From positions 175,400 to 239,399 of the forward strand of contig JAREIK010002629.1 in assembly GCA_029783825.1 (NCBI GenBank): a DNA stretch of 64,000 bases, given 5' to 3'. Positions 32,651-44,311 of the stretch are shown in pieces. The DNA is from Sapria himalayana (Eukaryota; Streptophyta; Magnoliopsida; Malpighiales; Rafflesiaceae). The stretch's first letter is position 1, and each line of letters begins with the position of its first letter. Below the pieces are notes generated by a model. That model worked only from the letters and a program-made list of their open reading frames with translations. It did no database searches and was not told the DNA's origin. The translations under genes were made by a program, and so were the position numbers.

Positions 32651-32846
32651 TGAAGTGTTTATATATACATTTATCTGTAGATTTGTATATATATCTATAT
32701 GTTTAAATATATAAGTCTTCGAAGATATTTATGTATATACCTTTATATAAATTTACAGATTTATATATCTGTTTATATATATAAATATATACACACATTA
32801 ATATTTAAATATGTGACATATAAGTTTATATATATATATATATTTC

Positions 32847-32847
32847 T

Positions 32848-32931
<84 letters not shown>
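32847..32931. repeat. (TG)n and (TA)n microsatellites
   Basis: A (GT)n run at 32,850-32,892 is followed by a (TA)n run at 32,900-32,931. It mirrors mixed TA/CA tracts in the left arm at 30,930-31,020. Confidence 0.95.
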
Positions 32932-32937
<6 letters not shown>

Positions 32938-33569
32938 TCAATTCACCAATAACATCGCCCCTTTAACAAAAAAATATGTTTTATTACTCTCACTTCCAAG
33001 ACCAATATTCACTAGCCACCAATATTTACCCAAACCTGACACACCCTTGACCATACCCTACCAAGATTTTGATAGTTTGCTTACTCATTCTACTTGTCAC
33101 ATGAGACATGTTTTCCCAGGAAAAATTAGTATAAACATACAATATTATTATCTCTTATCTTCTATTCACTCAATAATCTAGAAGTGACGATCTTTTATTT
33201 ACTTCATTTTGTAGCTTCGAGAAAATTCATTGCACTTGAGTTTGTAGGAAGATTTTATAAATGTAAACTCATTTATCTTCGTGTTTGTATTGTGAGCTAA
33301 GGGATTCTTTGTTTTCCTTTTGTAGCTTGATAGTCTGCACAAGGACTTCTTTTTTATTTATTTTTTCATTATTTTGAATGTTGCATCAAGGCTTATAACT
33401 GGCAAGCTTTCACATGGGCTTCCTTCCCTTTTCATAACTATCATAAATGATACTCTGGGTCAATGATAACTTAAAATAAAGGTTAGAAATTTTTTTGTGC
33501 ATATAATACTTCGTATCCATCTAGATTCTGGATTTACTATTGCCTTCATTGTGTTCTACTACAATGTAT

Positions 33570-33949
33570 CCTACTTAATATGAGGAAGAAGGAAAAAGAT
33601 GTGGTCGCCACTAGTTAAGCTATGTCTAAGTTTAGATCTTCTATACTTGACTCATCAATTAATTATCCTATAGAACTTATGGATGAGCATCAATTTAGAT
33701 CAAATGATTATGTTCAATCCACCAAGAAACTAATGGTGAGTCATCTGCTTCACTAAGGAGTAGTTTATCATTAGATTGTGGCTACAAATTTTAAATATGG
33801 TGAAATAATTATTAATATTTTGGAGGGTACGACCTCTGTCAATTCACAAGAATATTATTTAAATGCAAGTGGGATGCAACATATTAATTTTTCTCTACTA
33901 GTTAGATATTTGTTTAATGGAAATTGTCTTTATCTATCTACTAAAATTT
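33570..33949 (+). CDS. Unknown frame, right-arm copy (longer, with possible splice donor)
   Basis: Right-arm counterpart of the small left frame. Reading + strand text from 33,575 gives 'MRKKEKDVVATS', a stop, then 'MSKFRSSILDSS' and 'ELMDEHQFRSNDYVQST' and a donor-like AATG|GTGAGTC near 33,738. A second block, 'ILEGTTSVNSQEYYLNASGM' then 'FSLLVRYLF', ends at the stop at 33,947-33,949. I recognise no domain. This copy keeps 130 bp missing from the left arm, so it is the better representative. It may be a real exon set of a CACTA accessory gene, or chance. Confidence 0.3.
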
Positions 33950-35163
33950 AGTATTGGTAGCCAACTACAAATTTTAGCTCAAACATCTAAGTTGTAGATG
34001 ATCAATTGTCTCCCACACTCTCAAAAAATGAAAGTCATATGAGTCATAATAGTGAGTCGACATTGGAATTAAACCATATGGGGGGCTACTCTTCTATTTA
34101 TTATAATCTTAGTAATTGAGTGAGTTTTCCACTCTTCATTTAGTATTATATATGTGAATGGTATTCTCTTTCTCTATCCCTCCCCCCCATATATATATAT
34201 ATATATGGTTTTTGATTAATTTAATCCGATATACTTTAAATGTTTCTTGACAAGATAGGTTTGTGAAGTGTCTCCCGACTAAATCTTAGAAAAGTAGACA
34301 TTCTCATTAATTCTATGTCCATACAAGTTTAGGAGAGCAATACTTTTATGGGATATTTATTTTTTGATTTTTTGCTAAAAGCAACTTTGATTTAAGCCTT
34401 TAGCATGTTTTATTATTTTTTGATTTTACGTGATTTATTGCTTAATTTTGATTATTTTTTTAATAGATAAATCTAAATTATTTCATTTTTTTATACGAGA
34501 AAAATACAACTTCAATAGATTGTAAAATATCTAAGAGTTTTATGCAAACCCCATCAACTTAAATTAAATGCAACATTATTTTCAACTCGTCCTTAGATAT
34601 CATTGATTTTTGTTATACATTTTCATTCATTTGACAAATATAACAGATATCAAGAATACGATAAATTTTTTTGGGTTTATCGTCTACCCATGTTTGGCTG
34701 ACCAAGTTTCATTTAGTTATATTCATGTTTGGTTATTTTAATTTTAAAATGATAATATATAGTTGTTATTTTAAGTATTAATATTTTAAATTATAGTTTT
34801 TGCTATTGTTGATTTCTTTTTTTCTTGCTTGTGTGGAGCAGAATGGACCATGAAAGTAGGATAAATTTATCACATCCTAAAATTCAAAAGAAAACAAAAT
34901 TTAAAAATTTGGGAAACTTTCATTTTTAACAAGAGTAACGCATGGCGCCTCTTTGATGAGGTAGCACCCCCATCCATCATTGATTAAAATGAAAAAAAAA
35001 TTAAAAATACAAACAAAATGCTGTAACTACTACTAATTTATGATATTTATGCAATGCCATAAATAAGTTACTACAACCTTAGTACAAATAAATCATTGTA
35101 TATTTTAATATTATTAAATATACGTTAGTATTAAATAAAACAAGAATTAAAAATATTATATGA

Positions 35164-36079
35164 TCTACCAAAATCGACACCATGTTTCTACACCAGATGT
35201 ACTGCAAAGAATTTTGGTTTGGTTAGTCGGCCAAGTAAAGAACAAAACCAAAATCAAGAAAAACAAAGTCACCAAAAAAAATCTCCTCTTGTTTAGCTAT
35301 ACATAATAAAAATCACGTGCCCGCAAGTTGATCACTGTTAATTCTTCAAGAAGTGAGGAGATAATAGCTTTGAGACTGCAAATCCAGCGAAAGACTTGTG
35401 TTGGAGTAGCTCTTTCAACTTATTATCACATATTATCTTCTGCATATCTGATAGATCCTTTTAAAAAACAAGAACATTTAACGATTAATTAAAATTATAG
35501 AATAGCACCACGAATTCTCATCGGGAGAAGGTGAAGATGATGGATGTTGGCATACTTGTAGATTATTTCCTTTTATATAGTCCTACATCTTCTTTACAAC
35601 ATCAAAATGAGATTATGTATCTTCACATGTATTAAAAAATTCTATGAGAGCATATGAAAGAGGGATAGGAAGCCAGAAATCCAAAAGTTTTCTTCTTCTC
35701 TTGTTTCTCTCTCAGCTTTGATTTATTATCTGAAGTTATGAAGTAATAATATTTATTTAGACACATAACAAATTGACTTCACCATGACATATTTAACCCT
35801 AAAAAATATTTACATGTCTCATCATCTTCCTCACTTTTCTTTGATTCCTTGTTCTTTAAAATAAATAAAACCAAAAATAGTTCAAAAATAATTCTTATAC
35901 AAAAAGTTTCATGGTTAAAACATAAACATAACAGAGTTTCATCATCATTTAAAACAAAATCATCCTCATAATTAGCTAGTTCATTTGTGATAGCCTCTCC
36001 TACATGGTTTCACTACTAGAACTCGAAATGCTATCTGTCGTGTCAAGACTGCTAACTGTGACTCCATATAGGACATTTA
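35164..36079. other. Unexplained, less AT-rich segment
   Basis: Between the inverted arm and the TNPA-like gene lies about 0.9 kb of more mixed composition (for example 'cacgtgcccgcaagttgatcac', 'ccagcgaaagacttgtgttgg'). It is not repeated elsewhere in the window. A CACTACTAGAA at 36,011-36,021 looks like a CACTA end but lacks neighbouring subterminal repeats. I recognise no gene. It could hold the 3' end of the CACTA L element or a captured host fragment. Confidence 0.4.
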
Positions 36080-37517
36080 CTATTGCATAACTATCTTACT
36101 TTCTTTCATCTCATCATTCACTTCTTTCATTTCCTGCATTTCTTCCTTCAATTGAGTAATCTGCTCATCCTTATCTTTCATTTTTATTTCCATAACTTCA
36201 AAATGTTCATTTGTTTTCACTACTTGCATTTTGATCGCCTCATCCCCCAACGATGTGACAAAGGAATTAAAAGCATGGTTGTTACAACAAAATGTCACTC
36301 CCTTCAAGTTGATGTCGTACACTCACTACTTCTTCTAACCTCCAATGGTCTCCGAATAGATAGGATCATAGTCAATTGGTTAAAATCTATATAACCTTCA
36401 ATTCGTTGAGAAGTAGTTCTCACACGTTCCTCCACAAGTTCCTATGAAATAATAGAAAAAAATATTGTTCTAGATATACATAAAATAATTCTAATATTTA
36501 TCATTCCACACAACCTTCAAAATTTACTGTAGTATTATAATAATTTATTAATATAATAGATTCTTATAGCAATCATCTGAGGCTTGTTGTCAACAATCTG
36601 CACATCTGCTTTCTTCACATGCATCTTCCTGAAAATCTCATAAAAATGAGGATCTCAACCCAATTCTCCAGCCTAAAGTACACATTTATTAAGTTAAATT
36701 TTAACAAATGCTTGAAAATGTTAGCTAAAATAATTAAACCATGCACATATTTTAATTATTTGGACTATTAAGCTATCTATTGAATATATAAATGTTTTAA
36801 ACTTATAAATTATATCAAATCTCGAGCATGCTCAATGTTCAAATTTGATCCTCATGTATGGTGAGATATTTCTATAACTGGTCCAGCTACCTCAATCTTT
36901 TGGTTTTTGCTAGCTATCTATGATTTTTTCTTCACATCTGGCTCCTCCCAATACTTAAGCCATTCGGGCCAATCATCCTCGGTATAAAATTAGAATCTTT
37001 AATTTATGGACAAAATCTGAGTACCGTTCAGTAGCTTTGCTCTCCTACAATGATATTGAAAATCCGAGTACCTCAATCTTTTTGTTTTTTTCAAAACAAA
37101 ACCACTAATAAGAACATCATAATTTTTAATTCAAGTCATATTTACATATTTCTTATACCTCCCATCCATAATCTCCATTACTAACTTAGCACTACATGTA
37201 GAGGAAGGCACAATATTTAATGATGTCGATGGTGATGTAAATAGGGGAACTATCAGTATAAAATATTGTGTAGAAGATGGTGATGGATCAAAAGTGTGTA
37301 GGAGGGACAATAGGTGCTGGTCTTATATCTGATAAAGGTGATGGTAAAGGTGTCAATGATGGTGATGGAGACAGTGATGGTGATGTTGATGTTGAAATTT
37401 GGATATGGTGGGTATGAGATGGTATTGACTATACAATAGGATATAAAATACTAGATGAATTTTGTCCATTTCTATGTCCACGTCCACCTCCACCATGCCC
37501 GCGTCCTTTAGGCACCA
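36080..37517 (-). pseudogene. CACTA L TNPA-like (Ptta/En/Spm) gene
   Basis: DNA-binding accessory protein of an En/Spm-type element, in exons. Start chosen at 37,517, where 'MVPKGRGHGGGGRGHRNG' gives the Gly/Arg-rich N-terminus usual for this family. Next: 'DDWPEWLKYWEEPDVKKK' at about 36,900-36,985; 'HHT-stop-GSNLNIEHARD' near 36,835-36,885, the HTGGS..F..H hallmark with one Gly turned to stop; 'GELG.DPHFYEIFRKMHVKKAD' at about 36,600-36,675, the 'G..P...E.F...H' block; and 'ELVEERVRTTSQRI' near 36,400-36,440. The last exon (36,080-36,322) encodes a coiled coil. The plus-strand frame at 36,083-36,394 is its shadow. Confidence 0.78.
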
Positions 37518-37639
37518 TCTGTTGTACAAAAAATAAAAACATAGAACAAATAATTGTGATATAAAGAACACCTGCAATGAATTTTAACAAAATATAAAAA
37601 GTCTTTGACACTATAATATTCTAATATATTTATAACGGT

Positions 37640-38675
37640 TTAATTATCGGCATCACTATCATCCTCTAAAGGATCTTCTGACATTTTATCTGATTCTGAT
37701 AAAAGTTTCGACTCATCTTAGAATAAAAAATGCTCATCCTCAATTTCTATTATGCCACCATTTGAGTCATATGAGTTTTCTGAATCTTCATCTACATGCA
37801 CAAACTCAATATTATTTATGTCATCTTCTTGAAATATCAATTCAATAGCTAAGTTTGCACTTTTGTGTTGAGATGTTGGTACTTGAAAATTTGATCGAGC
37901 TTTGATTTTGAAAATGGCCCACCAGTCACTCTTATCACGAGATAAACTAGGATATGTACAATAATATACTTAAGTGGCTTAAACTATCATAATAAATTTC
38001 TCATATCGATTAAATTTGTGTTATGGTCAACAACCACTAGCTTATAATCCAAATGAATCTTTATACCCATATTTTATGTAGGATCAAATTCAAACCACTC
38101 GCATATTAATAATACAATCCTTTTATTTTTGATTCTAGGATATTCCAACTCAATAACTTCTATGAGTTGACCATAATAATCAATCTCATCTGTACTATAA
38201 CTTGAGCCTTTAATACATACACCACTATTCATAGTTGCCTTAAAAGAACTGTGCCCTATTGTGTGAAATGTATATCCATTGAAAAAATACACAGGATAGG
38301 TTGTCACATATCTAAACGGGCCTTTACTTAGATTCTGTATGAATATGTTTTTGATGTTTCTTTACTACATACATACGATTCAGTACCCTCATTTTGCTCA
38401 ATGTTCAGAGCCATTGTACTTTTCTCATAATAAATTCAAACAAAATAATTTGGTACAAAGCCATATTTAGCTACATGGTATTTAATAATGTTTACATCAC
38501 GAAAAAACATATTTTGACACTTGCGATTATTACATGGACACTTAATTTTATTTTCATCCATCCATCTCGAATGACTACACGCAAAGTTGATGAATGTTTA
38601 TAGCCCACTTAAAAAAATTTTATTCAAAATTCTATTCATAAACCTTTTGTACATCCACTGATGATCTGAACTCAT
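37640..38675 (-). pseudogene. CACTA L transposase: Transpos_assoc joined to DUF4216
   Basis: TNP2-type transposase gene with its middle missing. The N-terminal Transpos_assoc domain begins at the ATG at 38,675: 'SSDHQWMYKRFMN', a stop at 38,598-38,600, then 'TFINFACSH', 'WMDENKIKCPCNNRKCQN' and 'GFVPNYF'. Only about 80 bp later comes the DUF4216 domain (38,074-38,340): 'YPVYFFNGYTFHT', 'NSGVCIKGSSY', 'DYYGQLIEVIELEYP', 'VLLICEWFEFDP'. An acidic tail ends 'SEDPLEDDSDADN' and the stop at 37,640. The catalytic transposase_21 and DUF4218 regions, normally over 1.5 kb between these, are deleted. Without them it cannot be an active transposase. Confidence 0.88.
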
Positions 38676-41600
38676 TTTGCCCTGTTATATTTATAAAGAA
38701 TAATGCTCAATCATAATTCTAAATGAAACATACAATGACTTCGAATTATATTAATAATTAAATAAAATAACTTATAGATGAATATGCAAAGATAATATAT
38801 CATGAATATCTAGGCAATGCGTTTGCATAATCGACATAAAGAAATAGATCATTAATTAGCATGCTAAAGATTAAAAGATATCTTGTTATTGCTAGATGAA
38901 GGGAGCAAACCAAGTGAAAGGACAAGAAAGGGAACAAAAAAGAAAGAATTTGAATGTTTGAACTTTGAAGGAATAAGCTTCTCACTTCTCAATGAAGACT
39001 AAAGACCAAAATCTCTACTGTAATTCAACTCAATCTTTGAATATTAAAATAAATAGGAAAGAAAAAAAGTAATGGAATGAAGATCCAATTCCAAGAACCT
39101 TGGCAAATTAATTAATGAAGAAATTAGACATGAACAAAAACATATTTGGACTATAAAACATATCATACAAAATATTCAACTAGAAAATATGGATGTGAAG
39201 CAAACTGTAATTACAGATTTCTAGCATTACAAATATGTACTGATTTGAGATATAAATAATTATAGACATTAACATCAACATAATTTGTGTAAAACTATAA
39301 TCAAAAGATAGTTTGGTAAAGAAAACTTACATACACATTATTTAATACCTAATCAATACAGAAGATGGGAACTTATTAATTTAGCAAAAATTATAGATAT
39401 GGCCATCACTTATATAATTTTGTTGATTAGATATTTAAAAATAAGCTAAAATTTGGCAAGAGCAGCCCGAGAGGGCTATTTTTCACAATGCTCAAATAGT
39501 TAACAAGCAAATCAACCAAATGGCCACATCACTTTTAATTAAAAGCTTCTAAAATAGGTTAATTAATTTCATCCAACAATTACATGGCTATAATTGCAAA
39601 TAACTTAAAAATCTTTTAATATACTCATACTATAATTTTACACCAGAACAAAAAGGTGCAAATATATAAATGACAAAAAATACAATGATACACATAGATA
39701 CAAACAAAAAACCATACATACATATATGTGTGTGTGCGTGCATCATATATCAAGAGTATATTCATCTGCACAAAAAAAATTATTAACATACGCTAAATCT
39801 AAATTAGATGAAAAAAAATATTAAAGAAAAACATATGCTATCAAGAGTATTATATATCAATAGTTTTATATTATGTATTAATGATACTTTTTAATTTTTG
39901 TTTATCATTAATTTTTTATTGCTAAATGTTGAATTTATCAAAAAATATACTACTAGAATAACATTAAATCTAAAATATCACACCATAATTAAAAATATTT
40001 ATTCATGTAGAGATTTATGATCAAATAAGCAATTTTAATTAAAAACCTTGCTTTGATATATTCATTCTCAGTAATAATCTCAGAATCAACATTAAATCAT
40101 AGTCAAATTGCTGAAAATAATTATTAAATAACATATTTCATCTTGTTTGATTTTTTTTTTGTTTTTATTTAGTTGTACGATATTATTTTTGATCATTTCT
40201 AATTTTTTGTATGTGTGACAAAAAATTTAGCAAGTTTTTTGTGTAAAGAAGTATTGTACACATGTTTCATTGTAAATAAAAAAAATGTGCATCTAAAACA
40301 AACATAGACTGCACTAAATAAGCAACTTCACACACACCATACATCAACTACTTTGGATATATATACTATATGCACATTTTTTTAAAAAAAAGAATGGTAT
40401 ACTTTATTACTAATCAAATTATCTATCATATTTCTCATGTGAACATTATATAATGATGGAATAATTACTCTTCTTCTCCTCTTGTTCGTATTTTCTTCGT
40501 CCTTTTTTACAAAATTTTTCTTCAAATTTAAGAGATAGCACACTTTATGTTGATTTGAAATCCATTAAACATTAAAAAAAATAATCATTAAAAAAAAAAC
40601 TTCACACTTCAGATTTATCATTAACACACAAGAACGCAACAAAAAAAACACCATTTAGATCACTGTCGATTTTAAATTTGCAAAACTCTTTACTAATTTT
40701 TCAATAAATTATATTGAAAATAAACAAATAAAAATACAAAGAGAGAGAGAGAGAGAGAGAAATGTTATTAGTTTGATACGTAGAGATGACCAGATAGGGG
40801 AAAGGCATGTCATAGACGAAAAAAATTAGAAAACAAAATTATTTTATATTTAACCATAAATTATATTATTTCATAAATAAATACATTTATGGTTAATAGT
40901 TAAAGAAATTTGTAAGGTTTTTTTTATAATATTATTTATAAATTAATAAAATAAATTTCAAAAATAAAAAAATTAATTTATGGTTGTAACAATGGAGAAT
41001 ATAAATAATATTACAAATAACCATGAAAACTATTTATTGGTAATTAAATTTTTCTATTATTTATTTATTAAAAAATATATTATTTCATATAACCATTGAT
41101 AAATTGTATAAATGTATAAGAAATACAAAATTTATAACAACTAAATTAAAAAATAAATAAATAACCAAGTAAATAATGAATAAGTGACATATAAATAATA
41201 TTCAGACAACTAATAAAATTTCTGACCATAAAAAAAATATAATCTAAATATTATCCAAAAAAATAAAAATAAAATTTAATTACTTAAAAAATATAACTCA
41301 TTAAAATAAGACTACAAATAAATACATTAATAAAAAAAAGACAAAAGTAACCAAATTTGAACTTGTATATTACTATAACAAATTATTTATCTTATTGCAC
41401 ATAACTATTATGTATGTATTATAGAGATAACAAATGATTTATCATATTACTAACAAATGATTTATCAACTTGTATATTTATTTTAAATGTCACTTAATGA
41501 TATAAAAGTACATTATATAGATAATCTATTGTGTATGCATACAAGCATCATATTGCACATCACTATTATCTTAGTTGCACATTTATATTAAAGTATAAAC

Positions 41601-42500
41601 TTTTATATATAATGGCATATGATTATATAAATATACAAGTATTTAGATATAATGTTGTGTTTAAAATATTTTTATAAATGTTACATACATATAATTATAT
41701 ATATGTAACACTTTTATAAATATTAATAGTATATATATCACATTTATATAAACATTATAAATATTATATATTTATATAAAAATTTATATGTTATATAAAT
41801 GTTTGCAAATATGTATAAACAATTTATATGTTATATAAATGTTATATAAAAAATCATATAAATGGATAGTTTTATGTAAAAGTTGTATAAATATTTATAA
41901 ACATTTATACAAATGTATAAATATTTATATATAACATTTTATATTTATATAAACATATCAATGATATATTAAAGTATGGACATTTATATATATAATCATA
42001 CGATTATATAAATGGATAAAAGTTTATATATAATATTATCTATTTATAATATTTTTAGAGACAACAAAAATAGAACCCATAAACATTGAGTTTGTTTTTT
42101 CTAAAGTTACACAAGCAGAAAACATTAAGCATACTTTTCTTTTCTTAAGCTACAGAAGCAAAAAACAACATACATGCATTTAGTATTTGAAACCCATAAA
42201 ACCCTAAAAAATTAAATAGTAAAAGAATAATGTTTACACCTACCATTTTCTTTTTCATTAATGGTGGAAAGTCAAAATCATATAAGTGATGTGAAAATAG
42301 AAGAAAGAAGAAGAAAAATTGGGGGAAAATTAAAAAAAAATTAACCAAATATTCTATATAAACCTAACTTTACCAGTGGTAATCAAATTGAGAGAGACAG
42401 AGAAATATATATAGTATTTTGAAGGAGGAGCAATGATAATATTACCTGGTTACAAAAAGAGGTAGAATTTGTAGGTTGCTCCTGTAGTCCTGTTTTGCTT
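38676..42500. other. Long AT-rich upstream region of CACTA L; no gene seen
   Basis: No coding motif on either strand. The frame at 42,145-42,348 is a poly-hydrophobic shadow of A/T runs, and that at 38,800-38,985 lacks features. A (GA)n microsatellite lies at 40,740-40,761. 40,851-41,100 contains repeated 'aaccataaatta' and 'ataaataa' words that recur near 42,690. 41,600-42,050 consists of loosely repeated 'tatataaatgtttataaa' text. A more mixed segment at 42,360-42,530 (GAGAGAGACAGAGAAA, 'ggagcaatgataatattacctggtt') could be a promoter or 5' exon of the element. Confidence 0.5.
40740..40761. repeat. (GA)n microsatellite
   Basis: Eleven perfect GA units. Confidence 0.95.
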
Positions 42501-42689
42501 CTCCTCTATTCCTCTTCGAAAGATAGAAAAAATATTTAAGTGCTTGAATGCCTTAGCATTTTTTTCACAGAAAATATAAATAAAAATATGGATGTAAATA
42601 TATATGAAAAAAATAGACAAAAATATAAAAGTAAACTAAAATTATAAAAATTAAATAATTTAAATAAAAAAACGAAATAAATTTTTATC

Positions 42690-43130
42690 TAACCATAAAT
42701 GATATAATTTCATAAATAATAAAAATAATATTATATAATAATAAAGTATTTCATATATATATATTATGGTTATATATATATATAACCATAATATATAGGT
42801 TATAGGCCAAAAAATTTTGGTACAATGCAAAAATTTTGGTACAATGCAAAAATAATATTATATAATAATAAAGTATGATTTTGATGGACTGCAAAAATAT
42901 TTAAGTATTATTATCATTTCAAAATGAGTTATGTGAAGCAAAAATATATATATACAAATTCACATGATAATAATAATGCAAAAATGAGTTTTCTTTCACA
43001 TAACTCTGTTATTTTGGTACAATGCAAAAATAATATTATATAATAATAAAGTATTTCATATTAAATATCATATTAATATATAATAATTTAAATAATTTTG
43101 GTACAACTTTTCATAAATATTTATAGGCCA
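42690..43130. repeat. Clustered 28-bp repeats and a perfect palindrome
   Basis: A 28-bp sequence starting AAAATAATATTATATAATAA occurs three times (42,722-42,749; 42,849-42,876; 43,027-43,054). 'attttggtacaatgcaaa' occurs repeatedly between. Around 42,757-42,796, 'tatattatggttatata' faces its reverse complement, making a perfect ~40-bp palindrome. The sequence just before (42,691-42,717) repeats 40,851-40,880, so two directly repeated ends bracket about 1.84 kb. Confidence 0.8.
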
Positions 43131-43870
43131 AAAAATAATGTTAAGTATTTTTATGACCAAAAATTTCATTAGTAATTTTTTAAATAACTCTTTTGAAATC
43201 CTAAAAAATAATTGAAGTGTTCCTTTAATAACGACATTGATATATTTATTTTTTAAATCATAATATTTTTTTTATGTAATTAAAATATCTATGTATTTAT
43301 CTTTAAATATCAATTTATTTTCTTTTAAATTTTATGAAAAATTTAAATATTTTTTATTCAAAAATTTCTAATCTTTTTGTTAATATATTTTTAAGAGATT
43401 ACTATAATCATTAAAATATTTTTTTATTTTAAATAATATAAATATTTACTTGTTTATTCGTTAATTCAGATATTTTTATAATTTTTTTATATTTAATCAT
43501 ACAATTAATTATTGTAGCTTTTTAGTAGTTATAATATTTATATATTCTCATTTATTAATTAAAATATCTTTAAAATGATTATAATTATTTAATGTTTTTC
43601 TAATACAAATATCGTAATATCATAATTAAATATTCCAAAAAAATAATTTGTATAATTTTTTAAAAATTGTATAATCATAAAAATAATTATTTGTCTTTAT
43701 TATTATAAATTTTGATTCATATTTATATATATTTGAAATTATTTGTTTATAATATCCTATTTTTATAATTATATGAGGAGAATGTGTCTTTCAAGAATTG
43801 CTTATCCATAGAGCATCGCATACCTTTAATATAGAAAATTACATAAAATATTAAAACATATAATATATAA
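43131..43870. other. Very AT-rich DNA without gene
   Basis: Dominated by TTTAAATATTT-like words. Nothing else is supported. Confidence 0.6.
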
Positions 43871-44311
43871 AAAAAATTAAATAATTAAAGATTAGCGACT
43901 AAAATTATTGCCAGCCCAAATATCTAGAGAAAAATCACTAGCTAAATGCATATATTTTGTAAAAATTATAATTTAAGGAAAAATCGCATGCAATTAAATA
44001 TAAAATCATAAAAAAAGATTTCAAATAATTATTTAGCGACAAATTTTGTTTCGATCTAATTAGCTAGGCAAGGTTCGCCACTAAAGCCATTGCTAAAATT
44101 TATGACATTCCTTGCACGAAAATCTACAACAATATTAGCGAGGGAAAATGAAAATTTCCATCACAAAATACATCTCAAATTTGAAATTCAATGTAAAATC
44201 AAATTTTTCTTATTATCCCTTACCTAATCCATTGCTAATTAGCTAGTGATTTTTCCTTGGTTTGCAGCTAAACTTTTCATTTTTGTAGCTAAATTACTTT
44301 TATTGTAATGT
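43871..44311 (-). repeat. CACTA L probable 5' subterminal region and terminus
   Basis: Motifs of the type TTAGCGAC, GCTAATTAGCTAG, TTGCTAA and TTTGTAGCTAAA recur in both orientations: 'attagcgactaaaatta', 'tttagcgacaaatttt', 'cgccactaaagccattgctaaaa', 'ttgctaattagctagtga', 'gtagctaaatta'. The outer end reads TTTTATTGTAATGTG at 44,297-44,311, i.e. CACATTACAATAAAA on the minus strand, close to a CACTACAA-type end with two extra bases. It fits the 5' end of the minus-strand CACTA L module. The array begins immediately outside. Confidence 0.55.

Larger units (their letters stand above)
32655..35163. repeat. Right arm of large inverted duplication
   Basis: Reverse complement of 28,763-31,020, somewhat longer because of expanded TA/TG microsatellites (32,824-32,930) and the extra segment at 33,620-33,750. 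The 160-codon frame at 32,699-33,181 is mainly microsatellite translation and is not a gene. The outer edge ends sharply at 35,163 ('aatattatatga'), the mirror of the position just upstream of the Transpos_assoc start in the left copy. Confidence 0.92.

Noticed and set aside
32699..33181. 160-codon plus-strand frame, the longest in the window
   Set aside because: It runs through (TG)n and (TA)n microsatellites and its tail lies in the inverted arm; the composition is repeat-driven and no domain is present.
36011..36021. CACTACTAGAA as the 3' terminus of CACTA L
   Set aside because: No subterminal repeats surround it and coding-like sequence appears to run through it; probably chance.
36083..36394. 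103-codon plus-strand frame
   Set aside because: It is antisense to the coiled-coil exon of the CACTA L TNPA-like gene; its Phe/His/Leu-rich sequence is the complement of Glu/Lys codons.
42145..42348. 67-codon Phe/Leu-rich minus frame as a membrane protein
   Set aside because: It is a translation of A-rich runs with no family resemblance.
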